In this document: positions 1 to 8,423 of the stretch, piece by piece
Position numbering within the stretch: the stretch's first letter is position 1
How the letters are laid out: every line of letters begins with the position of its first letter
Assembly: GCA_031291675.1 (NCBI GenBank)
Contig: JARLIO010000062.1
Coordinates: 62,001-126,000 of the forward strand
Length of the DNA stretch: 64,000 bases
Direction: 5' to 3'
Source: Azospirillaceae bacterium
Lineage (GTDB): Bacteria > Pseudomonadota > Alphaproteobacteria > Azospirillales > Azospirillaceae
Made by a program: the position numbers and the translations under genes
The notes under the pieces: generated by a model
The model's input: the letters and a program-made list of their open reading frames with translations, nothing else
What the model was told of the DNA's origin: nothing
Databases searched by the model: none

Positions 1-936
1 ACAGCGCAACCGCGCCCCGAGACGGCTGTAGACCATCTTGTGTTCGTCATCGGTGATGCTGACCTGCGGAGCCCGCCCCTCCGGGCCGACCGGCAGGGTC
101 GCGGAATAGCCCTTGGCCGGATAAATCGGCAGCGACAGGCCGAGTTGGCGCGTCAGCACCGGCGACCAGCTACCGAGCGCGACGACCACGGCGTCGGCGC
201 GCAGCCGGCCGCGGCTGGTCGCCACAGCGATCACCCGCCCCGCCTCGGTCTCCAGTCCCCGAACAAGGGTATCATACTGGAATCGGATGCCCCGCGCAGC
301 ACCCCGGGCGGCGAGACGCTGGGTGAATTTGTGGGCATCGCCCGATTCATCGTCGGGGGTGAAAATGGCACCGGCCAGGGTGGAGCGGACATCGTTCAGC
401 GCCGGCTCGATGGTCACGGCTTCGTCCGGGGTCTTGACCTGACGGCGCAGGCCGAACGCCGTCATCAGCGCCGCGGCATTGACCGCATGAGCGAATTCGC
501 GGGAATTCCGATAGATATGCAGGATCCCCAAAGTCTTCTGGTCATAGTCAATGCCCGTCTCGGCCCGCAACTGTTGCAGGCAGGCCCGCGAATAGAGTGC
601 GACCCGCAAGGTCCGGTCGGTGTTGATGCGGGTGCGCCCCGGGGTGCAGTTCCGCAAAAATCGGGCGGTCCAGGCCCACAGCGCGGGGTCGCGCCGGCGC
701 CACCGAAACACCAGCGGCGCGTCGTCGCGGCCCAGCCATTTCAGGGCTTTCAGCGGGGTCGACGGATTGGCCCAGGGCTCGGCGTGACAGGGGGACACCT
801 GGCCGCCATTGGCGAAGCTGGTCTCCAATCCGGCGGCGGGCTGGCGCTCGACCACGACCACCTCGTGGCCGGCTTCGCCCAGGTACCAGGCCGTGGTCAC
901 GCCCACGACGCCCGCCCCCAAAACAATAACCTTCAT
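1..936 (-). CDS. dadA: D-amino acid dehydrogenase / glycine oxidase-like flavoprotein (partial)
   Basis: The product is an FAD-dependent oxidoreductase of the DAO fold that oxidatively deaminates an amino acid. The ATG at 936 begins an N-terminal Rossmann motif (VLGAGVVG, about residues 5-12), followed by the DadA-like signature SFANGGQ. The reading frame is still open at base 1, so 312 codons are seen and the C-terminal part is missing. It is the last visible gene of the thiS-thiG-thiE set, 60 bp after thiE. That position is normally held by the glycine oxidase ThiO, which makes the iminoglycine needed by ThiG. The sequence looks more like DadA than ThiO; service as the thiamine-pathway oxidase is inferred from position only. 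Confidence 0.85.
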   Translation of the reverse strand, partial: MKVIVLGAGVVGVTTAWYLGEAGHEVVVVERQPAAGLETSFANGGQVSPCHAEPWANPSTPLKALKWLGRDDAPLVFRWRRRDPALWAWTARFLRNCTPGRTRINTDRTLRVALYSRACLQQLRAETGIDYDQKTLGILHIYRNSREFAHAVNAAALMTAFGLRRQVKTPDEAVTIEPALNDVRSTLAGAIFTPDDESGDAHKFTQRLAARGAARGIRFQYDTLVRGLETEAGRVIAVATSRGRLRADAVVVALGSWSPVLTRQLGLSLPIYPAKGYSATLPVGPEGRAPQVSITDDEHKMVYSRLGARLRC

Positions 937-996
937 GATGCGTTCGCTTCCGATGATGCCGAAAGACGGCGTCGCCTTTCGGAAAGAGTTGAAAAA

Positions 997-1608
997 TCAC
1001 TGAAATGCCGCGACCAGCCGCCGGGCCGCCGCCGTGATGTCCGGCGCCGTCACCAGATCCGAGATCACGGCGATACCCGCGGCACCCGCAGCGCGACAGG
1101 CCGCGGCGCGGCTGGCATCGATCCCGCCCAGCGCGACGACCGGTGTCGTTGTCGATTGGCAGCGGGCGCGCAATCCGTTCAGGCCCAGCGCCGGGCCATA
1201 GCCGGGTTTGCCGGGACTGAGGAATACCGGGCTGACCGTCCGGTAATCGGCCGCCATCCCAGTGCCGGCGCCGTCGTTAGCGTGGGTTGACAGCCCGATC
1301 AGGGCCCGCGGCCCCAGACGCTGCCGCGCGATCCCGGGGTCGCCGGCCCCGGGCAGATGCAGCCCCAGTTGCAGAAGCGCCGCGGCCTCGATGTCGTCAT
1401 GAACCATGATGACCGCACCATAGGGTGCCGCCCGAACCACCAGCCGCTCCAGGATCGCCAGCCGCTCGGACGCGGCCAGGTCCTTTTCCCGCAATGACAG
1501 CCACTTTATGCCGCCGTCGAACAAACGGAGCGCCAGATCCGTCATCGCCACGGCGCAGCGACGGCGGTCGGTGATGGCCAGGATCGGCGGTTGCGGTAAC
1601 GAAACCAT
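997..1608 (-). CDS. thiE: Thiamine-phosphate synthase / TenI family protein
   Basis: This is a TIM-barrel protein expected to join HMP-pyrophosphate and thiazole phosphate into thiamine phosphate in the cytoplasm. Visible family motifs are ITDRR near the N-terminus, SLREKDL, MVHDD, GLSTH, the loop VSPVFLSPGKPGYGP, VVALGGI and GIAVIS near the C-terminus. The usual ThiE segment HLGQxD reads HLPGAGD, so a TenI-like (thiazole tautomerase) role is possible. About 203 aa from the ATG at 1608; a GTG nine bases upstream is an alternative start. It lies 33 bp after thiG in the thiamine operon. Confidence 0.85.
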   Translation of the reverse strand: MVSLPQPPILAITDRRRCAVAMTDLALRLFDGGIKWLSLREKDLAASERLAILERLVVRAAPYGAVIMVHDDIEAAALLQLGLHLPGAGDPGIARQRLGPRALIGLSTHANDGAGTGMAADYRTVSPVFLSPGKPGYGPALGLNGLRARCQSTTTPVVALGGIDASRAAACRAAGAAGIAVISDLVTAPDITAAARRLVAAFQ

Positions 1609-1641
1609 GGCGAACACTCTGAAGCAAAGGGCGGCGGCAGA

Positions 1642-2415
1642 TCAGGACTTGATCATCCCGGTCTGGGGACTGGAGGCCTCGGCCTGGTCCCGTTTGGCGA
1701 TGCGTCCGGCAAGGCGGGCGGCCCGGCCGGCGGCGACGGCATCACGCATGGCCCCGGCCATGGCGACGGGGTCCCGGGCCTTGCCGACCGCGGTGTTGAG
1801 CAGCACCGCGGCACAGCCCAGCTCCATGGCCAGGACGGCATCGGAGGCGGTGCCGATGCCAGCGTCCAGGATCACCGGAACAGGGCTGCGACGGCACAGC
1901 CGTTCGATCGCGGCGGGGTTGGCGATGCCGCCGCCCGAACCGATCGGCGATCCGAGCGGCATCACCGCGGCACAGCCCAGATCGGCGAGTTTCCGGCAAC
2001 TGACCGGGTCGTCGTTGCAATACGGCAGGACCGTGAAGCCATCGCGAACCAGTTGGGCGGCCGCGATCAGGGTCTGTTCGAGATCGGGGTACAGCGTTTC
2101 GCTGTCGCCGATGACCTCCAGCTTGATCCACGAGACGTCGAGCGCCTCGCGGGCCAGTTGCGCCGTCAGAACGGCATCACCGGCCGTGGTGCAGCCCGCG
2201 GTATTGGGCAGCAGGGTGACCCGTCCGGCCAACAGCTCCAGCAGGCTGCCCGGCCCGCCCGCCAGGTCGATCCGGCGAATCGCGGCGGTGACGATCTCGG
2301 TGCCGCTGGCGGCGATGGCATCCAGCAGGACTTCCGAACTGGGATAGCGGGCGCTGCCGAGCAACAGGCGGGAGCGGAAGCAACGTCCGCCCAGAGCAAA
2401 GCTGTCATCTGTCAT
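1642..2415 (-). CDS. thiG: Thiazole synthase ThiG
   Basis: ThiG builds the thiazole phosphate ring from deoxyxylulose 5-phosphate, iminoglycine and ThiS thiocarboxylate. At 257 aa it matches the usual family length. The Schiff-base lysine is seen at K98 within WIKLEVIGD. Other conserved pieces are [15 protein letters not shown], the glycine-rich [21 protein letters not shown] and [12 protein letters not shown]. It should act as a cytoplasmic tetramer with ThiS. A family A repeat of about 150 bp lies between this gene and thiS, where the two genes would normally be nearly contiguous. Confidence 0.95.
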   Translation of the reverse strand: MTDDSFALGGRCFRSRLLLGSARYPSSEVLLDAIAASGTEIVTAAIRRIDLAGGPGSLLELLAGRVTLLPNTAGCTTAGDAVLTAQLAREALDVSWIKLEVIGDSETLYPDLEQTLIAAAQLVRDGFTVLPYCNDDPVSCRKLADLGCAAVMPLGSPIGSGGGIANPAAIERLCRRSPVPVILDAGIGTASDAVLAMELGCAAVLLNTAVGKARDPVAMAGAMRDAVAAGRAARLAGRIAKRDQAEASSPQTGMIKS

Positions 2416-2485
2416 CTTTGGGGGTCCTTGATAAACAAAAACATGAATTCGGCGCAGCCTGCGGGCAAAGCGGCTTTCGTGGGGT

Positions 2486-2634
2486 GCGTCACCGAATTTG
2501 CGACCATCGCCCTCGCGAATGCGGGGGCCCAGGGCCGCAAGCTCGCGAACGATGGCGCCTGGGGCCCTGGCTGCCCGCGTTCGCGAGCATGACGGTGGTG
2601 AGAGGTCCTCTCATTTTCAGCGACGCGAGCCGCG
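2486..2634 (-). repeat. Dispersed repeat family A, copy 1
   Basis: This is an imperfect long palindrome of about 150 bp. Its arms contain CTCGCGAATGCGGG and CCCGCGTTCGCGAG, and it ends in a block CTCATTTTCAGCGACGC. Related copies lie at 36801, 50968 and 57621, with partial copies at 8424 and 37943. It fills the gap between thiS and thiG and abuts the thiS stop codon. The arm translating as PAFAxMT resembles the REP-like palindromes that are common in proteobacterial intergenic DNA (family knowledge). Confidence 0.85.
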
Positions 2635-2850
2635 TTAGCCGCCGGTCAAGGCGCGGACGACTTCGATGTCATCGTCGGGCTGCAACGGGGTTTCGCCCCA
2701 GACCGTGCGGCGCACGACTTGGCCGTTTTGGGCAACGGCGACACCCCGGCGATCCAGGGTCATGCCCAGCGCCACAATCAGCTCGGCAATCGTGCCGGCT
2801 GTGACGCCCATTGTTTTGCCGTTGAGGCTAATGGTGATGGCGCCGGTCAT
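2635..2850 (-). CDS. thiS: Sulfur carrier protein ThiS
   Basis: ThiS is a small ubiquitin-fold carrier whose C-terminal glycine is adenylated and converted to a thiocarboxylate that donates sulfur to ThiG. The 71-residue length and the terminal Gly-Gly (VVRALTGG) are diagnostic, as is the N-terminal ITISLNGK. It is the first gene after the TPP riboswitch at 3021-3093. No clear Shine-Dalgarno sequence is seen before the ATG at 2850, which fits translational control by the riboswitch. No thiF or thiC is present in the window. Confidence 0.92.
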   Translation of the reverse strand: MTGAITISLNGKTMGVTAGTIAELIVALGMTLDRRGVAVAQNGQVVRRTVWGETPLQPDDDIEVVRALTGG

Positions 2851-2936
2851 CGGGTCGTGACGGCGTTCCGTCCCGGGAAAATCGTCCCGACAAACGGCAT
2901 TTCACAGTGTTGGGGAAGCATCATCGGGTACAGCGG

Positions 2937-2962
2937 GCCTCCGTTGGGACCAGGGCCGTACC
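2937..2962 (-). promoter_or_regulatory. Candidate expression-platform hairpin of the thi riboswitch
   Basis: Between the riboswitch and thiS, GGTAC and GTACC arms with inner GGCC/GGCC pairing can form a bulged hairpin. There is no following T-tract, so a classical terminator is unlikely. A role in switching is only a guess from position. Confidence 0.3.
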
Positions 2963-3020
2963 GCAAAGAAAGGATCAGGGGCAGTTTGCGAATGACAAAG
3001 GCAACGCCGACCACCCAGGA

Positions 3021-3093
3021 CAATCCCTACGCTGGTACGACCCAGGTCAGGTTCAATGGGTATGATCTCAGCCCGCAATGCGGGCACCCCATG
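3021..3093 (-). promoter_or_regulatory. TPP riboswitch (THI box)
   Basis: Read on the minus strand, the segment shows the thi-box landmarks in order: GGGGTGCCC stem start, a GCATTGC loop, GGGCTGAGA, ATACCC, TTGAACCTGA, CCTGGGTCGTACCAGC and GCGTAGGGA. These correspond to the CUGAGA and GAACCUGA cores that bind the pyrimidine and pyrophosphate parts of TPP. It lies about 170 bp before thiS and should reduce expression of thiS-thiG-thiE and the oxidase when TPP is abundant. Confidence 0.93.
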
Positions 3094-3193
3094 TCATGGA
3101 CGTCATAAGGGTGATCCCGGATTCCGCTTGGGGTCAAGAAGATTCGCGGGATCGCCCGGGTGACGGTCGCCGCCGATCCCCGCCCGCAATCCG

Positions 3194-3847
3194 CTATCGC
3201 GGGTCGGGGTCGACCAGGGTGATTTCGACGCGTTCCTTGCCCTTGCCCGGATTTCGCCGTTTCAAATCCAGTGCGCCGACTTCTCCGGTGGTCTTGAGAT
3301 GGGTTCCGCCGCAGGGGACCCGGGCAAACCCCGCCACCTCCCAATAGCGGTATTGCCGCTCGCGATCACTGAAGGCACTGATGATGGGCAGATCGGCGGC
3401 GATCAGAGCGTCGGCCTGGCCCTGCAGCTCGGCAAACAGCGTCGCGAGATTGTGATCCCAGGCGAAGTCGATCCGCGCCTTGTCGGCGGCGATATGGGCG
3501 CCGATCTTCGCGATCCCGGGTGCCGCCCGCAGGATCAGCACCAAAATCACCTCGGCGGCGAAATGCAGGCGCATCAGCCGCCGGCGCCGCACGCCATCGA
3601 TCGCGATCGTGACGGCGTCACCAGGACGCAGGCCATGCCCCGCCGGCAGGGTGTAGTCGATATCCTGGCCACTCTTGGCGGCCTTCAGCACCGGGACGCC
3701 GCCGATGGTGCCTTGGTCGCTCTCCTGGCCTCCGGAAAAGGCGTAGAAGATCGTCCGTTCGACCGTGACAATGTCACCGGCAACGCCGGCGATCCGGGTC
3801 TCCAGTCGGGTGAGGCAGGGATCGTTCCAGAAGACTTTTTCGGTCAT
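3194..3847 (-). CDS. Alanyl-tRNA editing protein (AlaX-like hydrolase)
   Basis: This 217-aa protein resembles the free-standing editing domain of alanyl-tRNA synthetase, which removes serine or glycine from mischarged tRNA-Ala. Residues 31-46 carry the family's FYAFSGGQESDQG segment, and the second half has the metal-binding CGGTH (C179, H183). The first metal motif, normally HxxxH, reads HFAAE (H95, E99), so one histidine is replaced by glutamate. The gene overlaps the GntR regulator by an ATGA junction and is probably co-transcribed and translationally coupled with it. Confidence 0.85.
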   Translation of the reverse strand: MTEKVFWNDPCLTRLETRIAGVAGDIVTVERTIFYAFSGGQESDQGTIGGVPVLKAAKSGQDIDYTLPAGHGLRPGDAVTIAIDGVRRRRLMRLHFAAEVILVLILRAAPGIAKIGAHIAADKARIDFAWDHNLATLFAELQGQADALIAADLPIISAFSDRERQYRYWEVAGFARVPCGGTHLKTTGEVGALDLKRRNPGKGKERVEITLVDPDPR

Positions 3848-4557
3848 GGCGTACCCTGTCGCGGGCCCCGTTCGGCCAGGAATTGCGCCAGCGTCGCCCC
3901 GGCCCGTTCGATATGGCGGGCCAGCAGCGCGCCGGCATCGGCGATCCGCCGTTCGGCGACCGCCGCCAGTAGCGCCTGGTGTTCGTGCTGCGACATCTCC
4001 GCCCGGCCCAGAGCCGCAAGCTGATAACGCAGGGAGCGGTCGGCCGCGGCCAGGTGCTGTTCGACCAGGGCCAGCAACCGCGGCCGGCCCGCCTGGGCAT
4101 ACAGCGTCATGTGGAAACGACGATTGAGTTCGCCCATCCGCCCGGGATCGGGCTCACTGTCCATGTCCGCGATCAGGTCGCGGGCCCGGTCCAGGTCGGT
4201 GGCGGTCAGATGAGGGATCGACAGGGCCAGCGCCACCGGCTCCAGCGCGGCGCGAACCGCGGTGACGTCCAGGGCATCGGCGGCCGAGATCTCGGCAACC
4301 ACGGCACCGCGGTGCGGCAGGAATTCAACCAACGCCTGGGCTTCGAGTTGGCGCAGCGCCTCACGCACCGGCATCCGGCTGGTCCCGAAGCGGGCGGCCA
4401 GATCCTCCTGGCGCAGCGGCGTGCCGCCGGCGATCCGGCCCTCAAGGATCGCGGTGCGCAAGGTCGTCTCGATCATCGTGGTCGCGGTGCGGAACCGCGG
4501 CAGATCGCGGCCCTGCCCCGCGGTCGTCGTCGCCGGGGCGGCGGACGGGCTCGCCAT
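3844..4557 (-). CDS. GntR-family transcriptional regulator, FCD subfamily
   Basis: A 237-aa DNA-binding regulator. An N-terminal winged helix (about residues 20-85) contains the typical GGTPLRQEDLAARFGTSRMP and VREALRQLEAQ signature. A C-terminal all-helical FCD ligand domain follows, with RRFHMTL and HQALLAAV histidines that usually help bind a metal and an organic acid. The ATG at 4557 was chosen because upstream codons lie in the intergenic operator region. It is divergent from the BenE-type transporter and overlaps alaX. The palindrome at 4595-4606 is a likely binding site, suggesting control of both transcripts. Confidence 0.88.
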   Translation of the reverse strand: MASPSAAPATTTAGQGRDLPRFRTATTMIETTLRTAILEGRIAGGTPLRQEDLAARFGTSRMPVREALRQLEAQALVEFLPHRGAVVAEISAADALDVTAVRAALEPVALALSIPHLTATDLDRARDLIADMDSEPDPGRMGELNRRFHMTLYAQAGRPRLLALVEQHLAAADRSLRYQLAALGRAEMSQHEHQALLAAVAERRIADAGALLARHIERAGATLAQFLAERGPRQGTP

Positions 4558-4594
4558 GATGCGACTGTCCTTATCCAAAATCCGTTGATTGGCT

Positions 4595-4606
4595 ATTGGA
4601 TCCAAT
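4595..4606. promoter_or_regulatory. Candidate GntR operator palindrome
   Basis: ATTGGATCCAAT is a perfect 12-bp palindrome centred in the 112-bp gap between the divergent GntR and transporter genes. FCD-type GntR proteins commonly bind AT-flanked palindromes of the ATTGTATACAAT type (family knowledge). Assignment to this regulator is inferred from position. Confidence 0.6.
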
Positions 4607-4669
4607 TTAACATCCGTGCTTTCCGGTGTCGAGCACCGGGTGCCGCCTTGTCCCAGGATCGTTCCCGCC

Positions 4670-5890
4670 ATGCCCCTGATCCCCGACTTGCCTCTGCCAA
4701 AGGCGCCGCGCCGGAGCCTGCCGGTCCAGGCCGTGACCGCCGGCATTCTGACCGCCTTTGTCGGCTTCGGCGGTTCCTTTGCGATCGTGCTCCAGGGCCT
4801 TGCCGCGGTCGGGGCAACGACCGCCCAATTGGCCTCGGCGCTGCTGGCCCTGTGCCTCGGGATGGGTGTGGTCGGCATGGGCCTGTCGCGCTGGACCCGG
4901 ATGCCGATCAGCATCGCCTGGTCAACGCCGGGCGCGGCATTGCTGGCGTCCAGCGGCGCGGTGACCGGGGATTTCCCGACGGCGATCGGCGCCTTCATCG
5001 TCGCCGGGGGGCTGATCGTGCTGGCCGGGGCGTGGGCACCGTTGAGCCGCCTGGTCGCCGCCGTGCCGGCGTCCCTGGCGAACGCGATGCTGGCGGGGAT
5101 CCTGCTGCATCTGTGCCTGGCCCCGTTTGCGGCGCTGGCCGTCGCCCCCCTGCCCGTCCTGGCGATCCTGGTCGTTTTTCTGGTGGTGGGCCGGTTCGCC
5201 CGGCTCTATGCGGTGCCGGCGGCGGTGATGACGGCCTTTGCCGGACTGGCGCTGACGGCGTCCATGCCCGCCGGCGTCACGGGAACATCCTGGTCGGACT
5301 GGGTGCCGGCCCTGGTCCCGATCGTGCCGCATTTCGGCTGGCAGGCGACAATCGGCATCGCGCTGCCTTTGTTCATCGTGACAATGGCATCGCAGAACAT
5401 CACCGGGGCCGCCGTGCTGGCGGTCTATGGTTTTCGGCCGAAACTGGCGCCGCTCCTCCGGGTGACCGGGCTGGTATCGATGCTGATCGCGCCGTTTGGC
5501 GCCCATACCATCAATCTGGCCGCGATCACCGCGGCGATCGCCGCGGGACCCGACGCCGATCCACGGCCCGAGCGACGCTATATCGCCGCGATGGTGGCCG
5601 GAGCGACCTACATCCTGTTTGGCGCGCTGGCGGGAATCGCGGCCACGGTGGTCAGCGCCTCGCCGCCGGTGCTGATCGAGGCCGCGGCGGGTTTGGCGCT
5701 GTTGGGGGCGTTTGGCGCGTCGATCGTCGCCGGTTTCAAGGACGAGGCTGACCGGCCGGCGGCGCTGATGACGTTCCTGATCACCGCGGCCGATGTCCGT
5801 TTCGCCGGGATCGGTTCGGCTTTCTGGGGCCTGGTTGCCGGCCTCGCGGTCCTGGCCCTGCATGGCCGGTTGGCGAGGCGCACCGTCTGA
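4670..5890 (+). CDS. BenE-family benzoate/H+ symporter-like transporter
   Basis: An integral membrane protein of about 406 aa with roughly a dozen hydrophobic helices, matching the BenE (benzoate:H+ symporter) family. Typical segments are AGILTAFVGFGGSFAIVLQG near the N-terminus, the ISIAWSTPGAALL motif, and TMASQNITG with FGAHTINLAAITAAI in the second half. The ATG at 4670 fits the family start; an in-frame ATG at 4589 would add 27 non-membrane residues and cover the operator. No aromatic-degradation genes are adjacent, so the substrate is uncertain. Expression is probably set by the divergent GntR protein. Confidence 0.85.
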   Translation: MPLIPDLPLPKAPRRSLPVQAVTAGILTAFVGFGGSFAIVLQGLAAVGATTAQLASALLALCLGMGVVGMGLSRWTRMPISIAWSTPGAALLASSGAVTGDFPTAIGAFIVAGGLIVLAGAWAPLSRLVAAVPASLANAMLAGILLHLCLAPFAALAVAPLPVLAILVVFLVVGRFARLYAVPAAVMTAFAGLALTASMPAGVTGTSWSDWVPALVPIVPHFGWQATIGIALPLFIVTMASQNITGAAVLAVYGFRPKLAPLLRVTGLVSMLIAPFGAHTINLAAITAAIAAGPDADPRPERRYIAAMVAGATYILFGALAGIAATVVSASPPVLIEAAAGLALLGAFGASIVAGFKDEADRPAALMTFLITAADVRFAGIGSAFWGLVAGLAVLALHGRLARRTV

Positions 5891-6258
5891 ACGCGGGCTT
5901 CGGCGCTTCCGATCGGCCCTTCGCGATGAGGCAAGCGCATCGCGGAGGGGCATGAGATCGCGCGCCGGCACGGGACCCCGCGCCCGGACGCGGTGACGAC
6001 ATCAAAACAACTTTTCGGTATTTCTTAAAAGACGTGCACCGGATATAATATTTCCGGTCTTCCTCCGCAACCCGTTAATTATTTATTCTCAATTTCATGC
6101 TTTTATCTGTCGTCATAGATGTTTTTCGGCCATGGCAACGCACTCCCGACAATTTTCTCTGTTGATGTGACACGATGTTTCGCACCTCCGATACCGGGGT
6201 CCCGCGAGTCGTCACTTTTCCGTACGCTTTCTATGGCTTTTCTTGTTTCGAGGGCCGA
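5891..6258. other. Non-coding gap before the chemoreceptor gene
   Basis: Between the BenE-type gene and the chemoreceptor. The part from about 6000 to 6110 is clearly AT-richer than its surroundings and probably holds the chemoreceptor promoter. No gene or strong hairpin is seen. Confidence 0.5.
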
Positions 6259-8286
6259 ATGACGAGAATTCACCTGAGACCGACAATCGCGCGGCGCATT
6301 GCCGTGGGTTTTGCCATGGTTCTGCTGTTGACCTGTTGCGTTGCGACGGTCTCCCTGTGGGGCTTCACGACCGCTTCGCGTGCCTTCGGCCTGTTTTCGC
6401 AACAATCCCAGGTTAATTCGCGCGTCGCGACCGCCGCGGCTCTGCTGCAGCAGTTGCGGCGCATGATCGCGGAGTACGGCGTTTCCGCGGAGGCCGCCCA
6501 TGACCGTGCGTTGCAGACCGGCATTCATGACACCGAAGATCAGATCTTCGCCCTGCTGGATCAGGCCGCCACCGATGTCAGCGATTCCGGGATCGCCGGC
6601 GAAATCGGCGCCTTGCAGGAACTGTTGGTCAGCTACAGCGACGACATCGCCAAACTTCAGGAGGTCCGCCAATCCCGGGACCTGATGTTGTCGTCCCATG
6701 TGTCGTCGCTGCCCCTGCTGGCCAATGATACCATCGGCGATCTGCTGCGCGACCAGGTCGTCGCCGGCAATGACAAGGTCGCGGCCCTGGCCGGCAATCT
6801 GCTGCGCTGGATCAGCGGCATCTCGATTCACGCGATACGGTTCGTGGTGTTGTCGGACGGTTCCGACCGGGCGCTGGTCGATAACCAGGTCGCCGGAGCC
6901 CAACACGCCGCCGCCAATCTGCGCAAACGTCTCGACAGTGATGATTTGCGCGCCCGGCTGGACCAGGCGATGAATTCGATAACCGAGTTCGCGCAGAGTT
7001 TCGATGCCAGCGCCGAGGCGATCAGCGATTACCATACCTTGCTGAACGAAACCCTGCCGGCGGATTCCGACCGCTTCGACAAGGCCATCACCGCGGTGAC
7101 GACGTCGGAAAATCAGGCCCTGACGACAATCCAAACGCTGACCGGCGCCCACATCCAGCGGCTTCGACTCTCCAACGCGGCGGCCGCGGGCGCGGCGCTG
7201 TTTCTGGGCAGCTGGCTGGCCTGGGCGATCGGCCGCGGGATCACCCGGCCCCTGGTGGCCATGACACGGGCGATGACCGAACTGGCCGCGGGAACCACCG
7301 GGATCGTGGTCCCCGCACTGCAACGCCGCGATGAGATCGGCGAGATGGCGGCGGCGGTGGCGGTGTTCAAGGACAGCATGGTGCACAACGCCGAAATGGA
7401 GGAGGAAAAGCGCCGCGGCATCGAGCAGACCTTGGCGCGGGCCGAGATCCGCCGTCAGCGGACCGCGCTTTTCGAAGGTGCGGTCTCGACATTGCTGGCG
7501 GCCGTCGGTGACGCCGTGGATGAGGTCCATCGGACCTCGGACCTGGTCGCGTCCGGGTCGGAGCAATCCTTTGGCCGGACCCGGGCGGTGGCCGCGGCGG
7601 CGGAACAGGTGTCCGTCGCGGTCGGCACCGTGGCCGCGGCCACCGACGAATTGCGCACCGTGGTCGAGGATATCAACCACAGCGCCGAGGCCGGCGCGAC
7701 GATCAGCCGGCGTGCCGTGGTCGGCATCAATCACGCCAAGGAGACGATCACGACGCTGGATAGCGCCGCGAGCCGGATCGGCGAAATTGTCGGGATGATC
7801 CGGGCGGTCGCCGCCCAGACCAACCTGCTGGCGTTGAACGCCACGATCGAGGCGGCGCGCGCCGGCGATGCGGGCAGGGGTTTCGCCGTTGTCGCCGGTG
7901 AGGTCAAGAACCTCGCCAACCAGACCACCCAAGCCACGGCGGACATCGCGGTTCAGATCGCCAATATCCAGGCGACCGCCCGCGACGCCGTCGCCGCGAT
8001 CCATGGCATTGATGAAATCGTCGGCCAGGTCAATCAGATGATCGAGGATATCGCGGGTTCGATCCGGCTCCAGACCCGCTCAACGCAGGAGATCACCACC
8101 AATATCAGCGACCTGTCACGAACCAATCAGGAAGTCAGCGGTGAGGTCTCCGCGATTGCCAACCAGAGCGATGTGGCCGGCCAGCAGGCGCGTGAACTGT
8201 TTGGCCTGGCCGACGGTCTGCGGCACAAGGCCGATAACCTCAGCCACACCGTGACCGATTTCCTCAGCGAAATGCGGGTCGGGTAG
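6259..8286 (+). CDS. Methyl-accepting chemotaxis protein
   Basis: A 675-aa inner-membrane chemoreceptor that signals through CheA/CheW. A transmembrane helix at about residues 12-36 is followed by a large helical periplasmic sensor, a second membrane helix near 305-325, a HAMP domain (ending near 380) and a cytoplasmic methylation/signalling domain. The signalling tip is clear at about 517-536 (AAQTNLLALNATIEAARAG), followed by GRGFAVVAGEVKNLA. The ATG at 6259 was chosen because it directly precedes a normal receptor N-terminus; a start at 6175 would add 28 residues. No other chemotaxis gene is nearby, so this is an orphan receptor. Confidence 0.93.
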   Translation: MTRIHLRPTIARRIAVGFAMVLLLTCCVATVSLWGFTTASRAFGLFSQQSQVNSRVATAAALLQQLRRMIAEYGVSAEAAHDRALQTGIHDTEDQIFALLDQAATDVSDSGIAGEIGALQELLVSYSDDIAKLQEVRQSRDLMLSSHVSSLPLLANDTIGDLLRDQVVAGNDKVAALAGNLLRWISGISIHAIRFVVLSDGSDRALVDNQVAGAQHAAANLRKRLDSDDLRARLDQAMNSITEFAQSFDASAEAISDYHTLLNETLPADSDRFDKAITAVTTSENQALTTIQTLTGAHIQRLRLSNAAAAGAALFLGSWLAWAIGRGITRPLVAMTRAMTELAAGTTGIVVPALQRRDEIGEMAAAVAVFKDSMVHNAEMEEEKRRGIEQTLARAEIRRQRTALFEGAVSTLLAAVGDAVDEVHRTSDLVASGSEQSFGRTRAVAAAAEQVSVAVGTVAAATDELRTVVEDINHSAEAGATISRRAVVGINHAKETITTLDSAASRIGEIVGMIRAVAAQTNLLALNATIEAARAGDAGRGFAVVAGEVKNLANQTTQATADIAVQIANIQATARDAVAAIHGIDEIVGQVNQMIEDIAGSIRLQTRSTQEITTNISDLSRTNQEVSGEVSAIANQSDVAGQQARELFGLADGLRHKADNLSHTVTDFLSEMRVG

Positions 8287-8308
8287 GCCGGAGCGGGCCG
8301 CCTCACGG

Positions 8309-8326
8309 GTCTCGCCCCGGGGAGAC
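8309..8326 (+). terminator. Weak hairpin after the chemoreceptor gene
   Basis: GTCTC and GAGAC arms with a GCCCC/GGGG core form a hairpin 23 bp after the stop codon. It lacks a T-tract, so terminator function is tentative. Confidence 0.3.
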
Positions 8327-8423
8327 AGTGCCCAACCCCGAGCCACCAAAAACGCTCACCCTGCCGGGAGGGCGATGACGAAGGCGATCGTCGGCGAGCC
8401 TTTGCGAGAGAATCCGAAACGAC

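Noticed and set aside
6103-8004. 633-codon minus-strand frame
   Set aside because: It is antisense to the chemoreceptor gene, which has clear HAMP and signalling domains.
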